64,000 nucleotides of DNA from Torreya grandis (lineage: Eukaryota > Streptophyta > Pinopsida > Cupressales > Taxaceae), in assembly GCA_037957365.1 (NCBI GenBank), contig JARHVA010000316.1, positions 1,488,001 to 1,552,000 of the forward strand, written 5' to 3'. Below are positions 12,121 through 24,111 of this stretch, piece by piece. The translations under genes and the position numbers were made by a program. Position 1 is the stretch's first letter. Every line of letters starts with the position of its first letter. The notes below the pieces were generated by a model. The model ran no database searches. It was not told the origin of the DNA and worked only from the letters and a program-made list of their open reading frames with translations.

Positions 12121-12342
12121 ATGTGCTTTGGTCTTCACCAATGACAACCCTAAGCACATCTTGATCTTTTGTTTGATTACAACCATCTATAATTGGATTA
12201 AGATTTAATTAATTTTTAGAACTATAAAAAATCAACTAATATTTAATTTTAAAGACCATATTGACATTGTCAATGGTATTATTTTCATGACTAAAACTCC
12301 CTCTAACATTGCCATCATCGTCAAAAAATGGAATAACACCAT
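12121..12342 (-). pseudogene. SWIM-type gene: small downstream exons beginning Asp-Gly
   Basis: Two exon-like units follow exon 6. One starts at 12342 after ATTATAG and reads (D)GVIPFFDDDGNVRG. The other, 12121-12186, starts after ATTATAG, ends at CAT|GTAAAT and reads (D)GCNQTKDQDVLRVVIGEDQS. The 66-bp length gives phase 1 at both ends (2+63+1). Both share the start ATAG|ATGGT with the next exon, 11609-12034. No domain is recognised. Confidence 0.45.
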
Positions 12343-14456
12343 CTATAATTTAATGAGATTAATTTAGTTACTATTGAGAAAAATATAATAATCATTTAAC
12401 ATATAAATATTAAACTTAAATATGAAATGATCCTTACCAACAACTTGATCTTACTCATTTTTTTTTGCTTCTCTTTAAAAGATCTAAAATCTTTAACATG
12501 TTTTTGTATGTGTTTCCCTTCTTTGCCCACTGACAGTCACACACATGCAAATCTAGTCCAAATTTTCTAACAAGATACCATTTTGTTGGAACTGTTTGGC
12601 TTCTTATCTGGTATGTGTTAGGGAGGAGATCATATGGATAACAATATGTATTTGGTATTGTTTTTGACCTCTCTAATGCAGTTGTGTAATATTTGTATTT
12701 TTTTAAGTTAGTCAGAAACCCAAACAATTGCAAATATCTTTTATTTTTATAGAATGGCTCTACCCTATGAAGAAGCGTATGGACAAGCCAATCCATTCTC
12801 CTCGTGCATCTCTTAGAATGATCACTTAAATAGTGACTCTTGATGTGGAAGTGGTATGACTCTATGGAAGTATTGGTTTCTTGATTTGCATGAGGGACGC
12901 TTCTATAGTTTTCTTCCCACATTACTATACAAACAAACAAAATGATGTCTTAGTATAAATAAAAAGAAGTTAAACGATGTAAATGCATTAAAACCATAAT
13001 GAATAATTTAATAAGCTTACCGATACGAGTCTCATCATGACACCAAGTTTTTTGAAAGCAATCAATAAATTTCTTCTCCTCTTTGAATTCCTCCATGAAA
13101 TTTTTTATCAGATGAGTAGTGATGTCTTCATTATCACTCATTGCATACATTATCTCACCCAATATATTGAACATATTAGTTCCAGCATCCTTATTATTGA
13201 CATACCTGGTTTATAAAATATAATATCAAACTATGAGCTTCAAACATGTAATTTTTGACTATTCCACATATTTTAATTAAAGATTGACTTGCATGTATAC
13301 ATTATTCAACCATGCCCTACGTACATGCCAAATACATAAAAGTACCCAACAATCAAAGGATAATCTACAAGTTACATTATAAAAGCTCATAAGTAGCATT
13401 CTAAAAATAATTATTATTAAATTGATACTAGTTTTTGTTGTTAATTATGAAATATATGTTTTTTATATAAAAAATATTATGCAATTACAATGAGTTTAGT
13501 TTAAATAAAAGATTACGAGCAATAAAAACTTGATTGTTTTAATCTCAGCACTAGCATCATCTATCATAAATGCATTGGCATTCCAATTTTCTTTACATTG
13601 TTTCCCTCTTTTATAAACTTCTATCAGCGATTCATTTATATCCTCAACTTTATTTCTTGAGGATATAGCCCATGAAATAGGTATACCAACCTCTTGTTCA
13701 TTGAATACAAGCAAGGTGTATAACTGGTACTACACATGAATAAACCATTGATAAATTATTATATGTTTAGTAGAATAGATTAATGATTTCATTATGATCC
13801 ATAAATACAAATAATATATATTTATACTTACACCATATTTATTCATCAAGAATGTGGAATCCATTGCAATAATTGAGTTATGTGAATGTTTCACCATCAT
13901 TTCTCGCAACCATGGTGTTTGGATGCCTATTATAAATGGAATATTTTCCACATTGTTTGGTTTTTTATAGTAGAAGAAGTTATCTTTCTCCTCTACATGC
14001 CACATGCTTACACTTTTTGCATCATCTTCATTGTATTAGGATCGAAGTGAACATACTCTTTTCCATGCATTAAAAACATCTTTCCTCAACAAACATGTGT
14101 TCCTCTTATTCATCAAATGAGTCAAACCATGGTCTAAATAGTGTTGTTCACATATTGTGTCAATCTCCAGCCCCATTAGCAATAAGGATTCAATATATGA
14201 TTTACATTCATTTAACAACCGTGGTGCAAAACTACTCCTTGGATCACCAAAAGGGTCATCTTTTCCATGGAAAAATTCACCATTAGCATCACAATGACTA
14301 AAATCTTTATATGTAATAATTACAACATCTGGTCTACCATACATAACCTTAACATGAAAGTGGGTTTGACGACCCCTTTTTTGGGTAAACCTTGGTTCCT
14401 TTCCTTGTTTTCATATTTATTTATTTTGCCCTCAAGGCCAAAAGCACACTAATAAC

Positions 14457-14462
<6 letters not shown>

Positions 14463-14505
<43 letters not shown>

Positions 14506-14507
14506 AC

Positions 14508-14596
<89 letters not shown>
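14463..14596. repeat. (AT)n microsatellite, two blocks
   Basis: Two AT dinucleotide runs are separated by AAAATAACTGTTTAC. They lie inside intron 1 of the SWIM-type gene, between exon 1 (donor AAG|GTTTGA at 14655/14654) and exon 2. The tyrosine-isoleucine readings across them are not genes. Confidence 0.9.
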
Positions 14597-14599
<3 letters not shown>

Positions 14600-14939
14600 A
14601 AATAAAAAATATAAGTTCTAACATTATTAATTATTATATTAAATCTAATCAAACCTTGAGTACATCTTGGTTGTGTGCTTACTAGGTTGTGTCAATTTGG
14701 GCTCTCTATGTAATTTATGTACAAATGTTGTCTCTGTACTATCCAATAAACCTTCTCCTTTGACAAAGTGAGAGAGCCTTTCAAGAGGGGTTGAAACGCA
14801 CATGTCTATCTGACCCTTATCATTTCCAATAGGTGTCCATTCAAGGTCAACACTTAAGAAATGATTTCCCTGGTTGGGAATGTCTTGCACATCTAGATCA
14901 ATGAATGATTCCAATTTTTTTGGCTTGCCTTTTCTGAAT

Positions 14940-16020
14940 AATATTAAGATGGTTAGTGGGCCTCTATGTTGTTCAAAAATGTCAAAACATCTATATTATT
15001 TTTTTGTAATCACTCTATGGTATATGTCTCTTTACCTTAGTGTTCACACTTTCCTTTGAGCTTTAAAATAATATAAAAATCAAGTTCAATAACCTATTGC
15101 AAAAGAGTCTATGAATCATTAGGAAAAATTCATACAAAATAATTTTCTAATATAAAAATCATAGAATTATCATTATATCCTCAAGAAAATAGAATATCAT
15201 ATCCCTTAGTTGAAATGTTTTTTGATATTTTGTTGCAAGTGGATCTAAGATATTTTGTTCCGTGTTCTTCTTTTCTTACAAACTAGTAATTAGTGACATG
15301 AACCTCTGGACTCTAATTTTTATTTTATTTTTCAATTTATATATATATTTTGTCTTTTATTTTTTGAATTTTTGGTTAATATTTAACTATTAAAGATGAA
15401 GGATGATGTTTGATATCTATATGTAAATTGTATTGATATCTTAGGATTCATTTGTGATATGATGGTGGTAGGATATGAGTTTATTTTATGGATGTAAATA
15501 ATGGCGTTGAACCTAATATGTGGTTATGAGCAATTTGATGTCATTACACTATGTATGTAATGGAGGATGTTTAGACAATACAATGTTATTATATGGATAA
15601 ATATGATGGTGTAAGCCTATGATAAAGGATGCATATGGTATGATATGAAGTTATCATATATATGTACATCATGGTATAATCCAATATATATATACAATCA
15701 TAAAAAGGAGACTAGATTGACTAGTAGATATGGATGTTGGGAGATGATCATGTCAGGAAGTAAAACCTATCTTGAAAATGGTGGACACCTTAACCTTAAT
15801 GGATAATTGATGTGTACAATGATTTTATGATGGTGTAAGTGATTATTTAACCTATGATATTGATGTCTATGATGGTAGTCTAATAGTAGGAGACAAATGT
15901 TTATGAAGGTATCAACCTAATTTGTAGATAGAAGAATAATGGATGTGTATTAGGATGTGAACAGAAGATTTTACAATGTCTATTATTGCGTATATGTGTA
16001 GTAATAGAGTAGAGTCATCT
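14940..16020. other. Non-coding AT-rich stretch
   Basis: No coding or structural RNA signal is seen. Words such as TATGATGGTGTAAG recur loosely between 15,600 and 15,900 without a clean period. Upstream exons of the SWIM-type gene may hide in the first few hundred bases, since exon 1 starts at an acceptor (TTCAG at 14934-14938), not at a clear start codon. Confidence 0.5.
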
Positions 16021-16039
16021 ATGGACAGATCAAATCTTC

Positions 16040-16300
16040 CCTTAAACATAGCATATCCACCTATGAAGGATTGACTGGTTGGACTGATTGGATAGAAAAA
16101 GTGTAACTGCCTCTAAAAAAAGTACAACCACCTATGAACACAATGGCCCTATCTCGCCTCAAAGCATATCTACCTATCAGGGGTAGATTGATGGAATGAA
16201 CACATAATGGAAACACAGTTGCCTCTAAAGGAGGTATAACCACCTATGGACACAATAGATCCACCTTTGAGAAAAGAGTATCCACCTAAAGATGAATAAA
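16040..16300. repeat. Imperfect 111-bp tandem duplication
   Basis: CTGCCTCTAAA...GTA.AACCACCTATG.ACACAAT occurs at about 16107 and again at about 16218, with similar flanks (ATATCTACCTAT / GTATCCACCTA). Open frames on - across it come from the repeat. Confidence 0.55.
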
Positions 16301-16429
16301 TAACCCTACAATAAATGCTGACACAAAAAACTAGATAATCACAAACTGGGATGGAAAAAATACAATCATTGGTATGCACAAGAAGACACACCAGATAACA
16401 CAAACCTAAATTATTTAGGTGGGAGTGTT

Positions 16430-17340
16430 AACCTATTGTAGGCCCACCAGTGTTGCAGCTAATATCCTAAGATTGGCAAGGAGCATTGCTCAACGAGAGT
16501 CGGTAGATAGGGATCTAGTGGCATAAGCCTAAAGCGGTAATAGGCTCATTTTTTCCCTTTCTTCAGAGGTCTCGAGACCTTCACCGAAGAACTCCTACCT
16601 CTACTCAAGGGGATACATGGTGAGTAGCTTCAGGGATGATATTGTACCCTACACTATGATAAGCAATCATTGTAAGGTCCTAAGCTAGGTTGAATACAAG
16701 CTCTCTAGTTCATCTTCTAAACACTATGAGGGTGTGTGAGGCATGTCTATGAATACCAGTCCATCGTAAACATGGGTCAGGAATGATAGTTAAGTCACTC
16801 AAACCAACCCTACACTCTTAACTTAGAATAACCTGAGTATCATAGCTTTGCTAAACACAACGTGACTGAATTGGGGTATAACTTTCATTCTCCCCCCTTT
16901 ATATATCCCACTGATTCATGAGGTTGAGGTCATCCCTTGGGGTGATGAAATCCCCAAGTAGAGCTCCTAAAGGGAAGGTGATGCTAGGCATTTTTGATCC
17001 CCAGGCTTGCATGTAGTGCAAGGGGAGAGCATACATGCAAAACTAGCACACCTGGGATGACTCACAAGTGGACTTGGATTAATTCATGGTTTTTGATCCC
17101 TAGGCTCACCGAACAGTGCAAGGGGAGAGCATACGGCAATGAACAATCCCAAACATAGCAAACAAAGTTAATTGACTCCCTTAGAAAATGAAGTGTTCCT
17201 AGTTAGTGCAAATATACTTACGATAATCTTTGACTGATCATCTTGTAATAAATAAGTTATAAGTTTTGATATATTGGTCTTCGACATACGAAGCTACAAA
17301 TGGTTAGGAAACACTTGCATGCATAGACAAACAAGTTCAC
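16430..17340. other. Unassigned moderately GC region with a 99-bp duplication
   Basis: This 0.9 kb is less AT-rich than its surroundings and has no long frame. TTTTTGATCCC.AGGCT...AGTGCAAGGGGAGAGCATAC occurs at 16991 and again at 17090. It may be a piece of an unrecognised retroelement, but no LTR pair, primer site or protein homology is visible. Confidence 0.4.
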
Positions 17341-17930
17341 TAATCAACAATAATATAATAGTAAACCAAAAATATAATATTATGTATTATATTATATAAG
17401 TATAATATTATATCACATTTCTTATAATATATTATATTATGATATTATAATATAATATTATAATGTCGCAATATAATAATATAATATCTATAATATTACA
17501 TGTTATAATATAATATTAAAATATCAATACATAATACATTCTAATATAGTGTATTATATTAATATAAATTATATAATATAATATTCAATATATAATATAA
17601 TATATGTTATATTATTAATATAGTTTAAATAATATATATTAATATAATTACAAAATATATTATTATTATATGAATTTAATATATTATATAATTATAATAT
17701 ATTATTTAAATATAGCATATCATATCATAGTATGTAATATTAAAAATACATATTCTATATTTAGATATTCGTATTATATATTAATATTGAATAAATATTA
17801 TATATGATAATATTTTAATATAATATAATATCAATATTAATATAAAATATATAATATAATATGTATTATATATTAATATCTATTGTATTATTATATATAA
17901 TGTTATCAAATGTAAAAAATATTTAAAAAT
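17341..17930. repeat. 590-bp nearly pure A/T low-complexity block
   Basis: Built from permutations of ATAATATTATAT with very few G or C. Unlike the 41-43 kb field it is not a simple dinucleotide array. Confidence 0.85.
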
Positions 17931-18415
17931 ATATCATGTTTGTGGGTAAATTGTCGAGGGTTTTAATGATTTTATTTGTATGGTTTTAATGATTTTATTT
18001 TATTTATGTCGTGAAATTAACACGATAGATTATTGGCAGCCGCAGGGGTTAAATTTGACGATCACCCTTACCCGTCAAGAAATTTTTTTGTGATGGTTTT
18101 CAAACTAATGTCACCTTGCATGTGACATTCATTTTTTATTTTTGACTTTCATAATTCTGTATAGAAACCAGCTAAAGTTTGTTTTTATTGCCTGTATTGC
18201 AGAGAAAGAACATTCACTATGACTACACACATTACCTTGAGGATGCTCTATCATTGAAAGGGCTCATTTTCCTATTTTCAATGTAAGATTGGTCTAATGG
18301 ATTTTTAATAATGTATAGGAATAAAATGAATCTTTTCTATTAAAATAAGAGCCTTAAATTTTCAAAACAAATAATTCCCTAAACTAGTGGGCGCTGAAAA
18401 TTTCCTTCAATAATT
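17931..18415. other. Left flank of element 2, with one possible orphan exon
   Basis: No long frame is seen. 18203-18282 is bracketed by a good acceptor (TTTTTATTGCCTGTATTGCAG) and a good donor (GTAAGATT), and reads RKNIHYDYTHYLEDALSLKG. I do not recognise the peptide. The flank ends abruptly where LTR homology begins at 18,416. Confidence 0.35.
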
Positions 18416-18933
18416 ACCCCTACCGACATCGGCAACCCAACTGACGTCGACACCATTTACCCCGCCGACCTTGGTACACCAACTGACGTCGGCAACTGTG
18501 TTCTGGACCAGCAAACCAGAAAGCCATCCAAACAGCCCATCTAGACCAGACAGAACCTTCAGCCAGCCTTCTATAGCATTCTGATATACATAGACTACAG
18601 GAAACAGGTACACACTATCTACTTTTTATTTCTTTAGTCATTTATCATTTCTTCCTTTACAACACTTTTATCTTTAAACAATGGATTGTCATCCCTTAAG
18701 GAGCTTCACGTTTCTGGGACCGAGCGCGTAGCTTGGCAGTCCACCATATCCTCTTCTAACATATTTCTTGTTTAAGTTTCATTCTTACTATAGGTGTTTC
18801 CTCCACAGCCAAAGAGGAGCTCCCACAAGGCTTGGATACAGTGCGCACTAAATCTGGGTAACATCAAACCCATAACTTCTTAACCTTAGTTTATTTCTCA
18901 TCTGAATGCAATTAGTGGAAATCTAGAGAAACA
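18416..18933 (+). repeat. 5' LTR of element 2, left part missing
   Basis: Aligns with 32135-32652 of the 3' LTR and ends TCTAGAGAAACA like it. About 965 bp of the left LTR are absent. It contains four ACCGACGTCGG-like sites between 18421 and 18496, partly changed to CGACATCGG. Confidence 0.88.
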
Positions 18934-18935
18934 TT

Positions 18936-18955
18936 CTGGCACGCCCGATGGGACC
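18936..18955 (+). other. Primer-binding site of element 2
   Basis: TGGCACGCCCGATGGGACC starts within a few bases of the LTR end CA at 18933, the position and TGG start expected of a tRNA 3'-end complement. I do not name the tRNA. Confidence 0.6.
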
Positions 18956-20083
18956 CTTGGAGTTTTCCTTGGGTTCATTCTTCTTCTTTTAAAAATCAAA
19001 TTTTCATATAGATGCATTAGAAAAATATTCACTTCTTGCATCTCCTCTTCTCTTCTATCTTTTTGTTTCAAAAGGAAATCATTAGCAGAGGTTCAAAAGA
19101 ACATCTCTGTTTCTTCTTGTTACTTCTTGCATGCATCATAGAGTAGTGAAAAACTCATACTCTTTACCTCTTCTCCATTTGTTTGCATTTGAAAAACATA
19201 TTTTGGTTTGGGTTAAAAACTACTGCATTTCATTCTTGCTTGGATGCACACTTAGCCCACTTAGTAATTAAAGCATTATGAATGAATCATAGTGCACAAA
19301 TGTGACACAACCAAACCACAATCACTTCAAATCAAACACATAAACTTACTTGAGACAAGGCCCGTCTAGGATTTCATCACCTAGTGGATACCTTACCCCA
19401 CCCGGTGATCCTACTTGGATTTCACCACCAAGAAGAGAACCCACTCTATTCTCTGGCAGAGTATAAAATATAGGGAAGTTATATTCTGGCTAAGCGGCCC
19501 ATCTCGGTTCTAGGTTCGTGAAGTGAAGGGAGAAAGCCCCAACACCAGGCTACGTACTGACCCTAACACAGATATTTTTGAGCACCATAACACAACCTGA
19601 AACTAGCCATAGACTTCCTCTCTAAGAACTGTTCTACAAGCCCAACTCCCAACACATTATTTTAAGGCATAAATCACCATGACTTTAAAACTCATCCTAG
19701 GAATCTAACATTTTAGAGGTTTCTTTCCTAATCATCTATTCTGTTAAATTTATCTGAGTGTTTAAGCTGGTAAGGTCATACCATTCTAAAGTCCAAAACA
19801 ACTCAGAATATCTTCTTCTTCCAAAAACTATCAATCTTTTGTGTTTTTGGAATTACACAAAAACTGACATCGATTTCTCCACCAACGTCGACAACCAAAC
19901 CTTCACCGACATCGGTTTATCCACCGATGTCAGCAACATTTTCTAATCGATATCGGTTAGACAACCAATATTGGTCACTGTCAATAAATAAATAAAAAAT
20001 TATCTCCAAATAGCAAGCTTAAAACCCAAATTTCTTGCTGTTTAACACAAATTCTAGTTTTTTGAAACTAAAACACATAGTTT
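18956..20083 (+). other. Leader of element 2
   Basis: 1.1 kb with no long frame. It carries a third cluster of the palindrome family (19866-19975: ACCAACGTCGAC, ACCGACATCGGT, ACCGATGTCAGC, ATCGATATCGGT) and a pair of related sentences GGATTTCA.CACC at about 19,372 and 19,415. Confidence 0.6.
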
Positions 20084-21960
20084 TTGGAACCTGAACCCCT
20101 TTCACTTTGGATGGTCCTAACACACAATCAAGCCAAATTCCTTGTTGACCATCCGATTCAACAGCCACTCCGACCTTCGCCCTTCATGCCAAGTCATCTA
20201 ATAGAGTATACTTCAGACACTGAGCATACTCCTATCCAACCTACCCTCGATCAACCTCCTATTGTTCCCAAAGGGGATCAAGATTTTGAGAGATTCCTTG
20301 ACCACAACGTCAAGGCTCTCCAACATTATCTTGCTAGAAGCCAAATGCAAGATCCTTTGGGTAACCCTATTTATAAGATGCCAACCTCTTTGGTTGAAGC
20401 GTCAATGATATCAATAGTATCTACTACCCAACCTATGGTCACTCAGGCCACTACCTCGACCAGTAACCCAACCATGGCCAATGTTCAAGATTTGGCCTCC
20501 CCTTCTATCCTTTCTTGCCCTACTTCCATTGGGGTTTTTGTACCCCCTCAACCACAAAAAATTCAACCAAGTTTGACACCTTTCCAGAACTTGATTATCT
20601 CTATCCCATTCACTCTTGCGCCTATAAACACGAGAGTGACCACTTATCCTTTAACTAGTGTCACCACCATTCAACCACCCTTGGTGGCATCTAGTCAAGT
20701 TGTGCCCTCCAACTTCGCAGCACAAGCCCCCTTGGCCTCGACATTGGCCCCTATGACAAACTATCAGTATGTTGCACCTACACAAATACAACCAAGTACG
20801 ACATACACCCCTTTCAATGCCTTCTAGGTACCCTATAACTTAGGGGGTGCCCCTCATGCCAATCCATCTGTCGATCTAATTAAGATGTTGATGGATAAGA
20901 TGTCCAACCTTGAGACATCTATTTCAGGTTTAAGGAGTGTTCTTTTGTATGAACAAATTTGCAACGAACCTATCCACCCTTCAGTTCCTATTCGACCATA
21001 CCCTAGCCAGTGGAAACTCTCAAAATTTACTCACTTTCAGAGTAAAGAGGACCCATAACAACATCTGTGAGCATTTAGACACGCTTGCTACCTCATAGGG
21101 CACGATGATGCATTATTACTTCACACATTCCCTATGTCACTTTTTGGCACCACCCTTAACTGATATAGCTCCATTACCATCCATTCTCTTTTCACCTTTG
21201 TTTAACTCGCTTAGCTATTCCTCGATCATTTCTCAATCAATATTACCAAGAAGGTCTCCATCACAGACCTTTATTCCATTAGACAATTTGAGGATGAGTC
21301 AATCGCTGACTTCATCACCCTTTGGAGAGGTTTGATCAACCAACTCTCCTTCTCACTACCTCAACCTGAGCTCATTGAACTCTTTTCAAGAGCATGTGCC
21401 AAGCACATCTCATCCACTCTGTGGGTTTAAACTTTTTGCACATTCGATGAAGCTTTCACTATGGCTCAAAAGCTTGAACTCCGCACAATCAAAGAAGACA
21501 AGGTCAAATTGCGTAACAAAAATACCAAACCCAATGACCCTTCTTCTTCCAAATCTTCTTCTTCCCACTCCAAGTCCAAGGGATTGGTGAACGTTGTGGT
21601 CCTTGGGTCACCATCTTCTACCACAGCTGACCAATCTGAGCCTTCCACTTTGCAAAACATCACTAGATAATTCCAACAATGGTATGAACAGCGATGATAC
21701 ACTCCAATAAGAGAATCATATGCTTCCGTATTGGATAAATTAGTGAAGTAGGGAGTCCTCAACCTCCCTCAAATCTGACCACCTATCTAATTTGACCCCT
21801 CACAAGCCATCCCTGCACGCTATAGGGAAAATGACTTTTGTAACTATCATCGTGTCAAGGGTCATGACATGGATAATTGCATAACCCTAAAAAACATTGT
21901 TCAAAACATGTTAGACAAAGGGGACCTTATTTTGGATAACCCTAATGTATCGACCAACTA
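20084..21960 (+). pseudogene. Element 2 gag
   Basis: Gag packages element RNA into particles. The first 247 codons (20084-20827) are open and rich in Pro, Ser and Thr. After a TAG at 20825 the frame continues through NPSVDLIKMLMDKMSNLETSI and the gag core (RQFEDESIADFITLWRGLINQL, 21276-21350; FDEAFTMAQKLELRTIKEDK, 21440-21500). It ends with a knuckle-like FCNYHRVKGHDMDNC at about 21836-21880, the CxxH-type Cys-His box usual in Tat gags. Stops and one frame change at 21,050-21,210 disable it. The ATG at 20084 is the first long-frame Met after the leader; the true start could be further upstream. Confidence 0.75.
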
Positions 21961-24110
21961 AAACATGGATGTCTTTAGACAACCATTTCCTAACCATCCC
22001 CCAAGTTAGAACAATGTTCAGACCATGGTCAATGACCCTCAAGAACGCAACATATGCATGGTCAACATAGTCTTTCCTTTCATTCCTATCCAACCTCTCC
22101 CATAATCTGAAGAGGTTGGTCAACCCATTTATCCACCACGGGTAGAAGAGCCTATTTTACCCATACCACCCCCATGCAATGAAGAGCTCCCTTTGCCTCA
22201 CCCTCTTCCTCACGTGGATGAACCCATTTCACCTGTATCACCCCCATGACATCAAGCACCTCCTCTACCCATTATTCTACCTCGTAAGGATCCCGTATTA
22301 CCTATTCCTCTTGCCCCCACCTTCCCTCTTCTTTTACCAATGGAAGAATTTACCATTCATTCCCAACACCCTCATGTAGAAGAGGCCATCATCTCTCTAC
22401 TTCACCCTTTAGAGGAGCCTTCTTCTCCTATTTTTCCTCCATCGATGGGGGATAGTCCTCCATCCACCCCCTTTCACACATAGGAGAGTCTACTTTGACC
22501 TCTCCCATATTAGAGGATGTTTTGATGGTACCAATGCTAGTGGCCCCACCCTTATCCTTCTTATCACCAATGGAGGATCATACTTTTCATGCTCCTAGAC
22601 CACATGTGGAAGGCATGATAATCCCTACGCTCTATCCACTTGAAGATCCAAATTCTCCAATCCCTTCTCCACCGAGAGAAGAACTTGCCACCTCACCCAC
22701 TTCAGCCGAGGAAGATTCGGTGATGGTTCTCTATCACCTTTGGCCTATGATTGCTACATCTAACACATTTCCACTCTCACAATCACCCAAATCCTTTGAA
22801 GGACCAACTATAAGGCCTCACGTGATGTCATCTAAACCTTTCTCTTGATTGGCAAAAAACTTAGGATTCCTCCATTCTAAGAACCTAGAGTATGAGGTGT
22901 TATGGGAGTGACTTAGGAATCCTTATCCTACACATCCTGCTTCACCTTATACTGTCAACCCTTCCATGATGATTTACCCTAAAGTCTCTGATGAGGATCA
23001 GGCTTTCACTTCTAAATCATCAAAAGCTCAGCCTTCCACGTCCGAATCCAAACCCTCGCAGGCATCCACCATGTTAAAATAGATTAGATCTTTCAGTGTT
23101 CACCATGTATCAAACCTAACTCACCCACAAGTGAAGTTAGATTTGAACCTCACCCTGCACAGTAGTGGTCCTCACACCATACTAAAGGAGGATGTTAAAC
23201 CACGTCGGTCTACTCCTCCCCCACCTTCACCATTGCTCTCTATCTTGGGTCCACATCCTTCCACTTTAACAGGAGTGCTTTCTATTCCAACACCTCACAA
23301 AGACAAACTGCCTCCATTACTCCCTCTATCCATCAAAAACATATTTCCTCCAAGAAATTCGATACCTCTCATCAAGAAAGTGCCATCTACGCGTGTGGCC
23401 ACACCACCAACCAAAAAGGTGGTACAAAAAACTCCCCCTATAACTCCTAAATAGAAGTTGTCAACCCCTACTGCAACAACAAGCGCAGACCCATTAGTGG
23501 GTTCTTATGCTTCACTATTACACCAATTGTTGTAGTCTTCTAGCATCGTTCTCCCACCCATTAAGCCATACCAACCTCTCAAATCAAAACCATCTTGGTT
23601 CAACGACACTCAAATCTACTTGTATCATCACACACCTAGGCATGATACTGAGAGTTGCTATGCCCTTAAGGTTGTCATTCACCAACACATAGAAAAGGAC
23701 ACCCTTCTCATTGAGGATTATCCTGACCACCTTTTTGACAAACTATTGACACCATCCCATGCCTCCCAAACCTCCTTACTTGAATCGGGATCCCAACGCG
23801 AGATTATGGTCCCTCTACCACCTTCTCCCCCTTTATTCAAAATCAACACTATTAATGTTGCCACCAGGTCCCAAACCTTAAAGGATAAAAGAAAAGAGCA
23901 AATTTCTATCCCTTAGACATATCCATTTTCCAAGGCCTCTCCACCACCAAAGCCCAAGATTTCTATTTTGGGCACCTCTCAACCAACATCTTTGGGAGTA
24001 ATTCACGACTCCATGGTGAAACAACTTCAAACTCCTATGAAGATGTCTTTGTATGACCTAATACAAAGCTCTCCACAACATCACCAAGCCTTGATCAAAG
24101 CTTTATAGGT
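21961..24110 (+). pseudogene. Element 2 proline-rich spacer between gag and protease
   Basis: About 2.1 kb stays mostly open in changing windows (22495-22848, 23131-23454, 23620-23916). It encodes Pro-, Ser- and His-rich sequence (PLPHPLPHVDEP, PPPPSPLL and similar) with no recognisable fold. Interruptions are mostly TAG and TGA. It lies within the gag-pol reading and not in a separate unit, so it looks like a disordered linker of the polyprotein. No function is assigned. Confidence 0.5.
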
Positions 24111-24111
24111 A

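Larger units (their letters stand above)
10959..14933 (-). pseudogene. Decayed multi-exon SWIM zinc-finger / MULE-transposase-derived gene
   Basis: Exons on - line up, in order, with the plant SWIM zinc-finger family (Arabidopsis At1g60560 type, as I remember it). Exon 1 14655-14933 has VDLEWT. Exon 2 is about 14405 to 13832 (HFHVKVMYGRP, then AMDSTF). Exon 3 starts at 13729 (YTLLVFN, SWAIS, MIDDASAE). Exon 4 13301-13364 has WHVRRAWL. Exon 5 is 13021-13205. Exon 6 is about 12439-12924 (SIESYH, RRMDWLVH, then a SWIM core CDCQW). The transposase-like D, D, E positions are kept. Splice sites fit: GGT|GTAAGT, GTGTAG|TAC and TCG|GTAAGC join without frame change. Breaks: an in-frame TAA at 14036-14038, and the last two SWIM ligands read Tyr and Asn instead of Cys and His. 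Further exons lie at 10,959-12,342. Intron 1 holds an (AT)n array. It is a domesticated-gene relic or an intron-bearing MULE; I favour the former. Confidence 0.72.

Noticed and set aside
20084..20827. 247-codon frame as a host Pro/Ser-rich protein
   Set aside because: It follows an LTR, primer site and leader, and continues in frame into gag and a Cys-His box, so it is retroelement gag.
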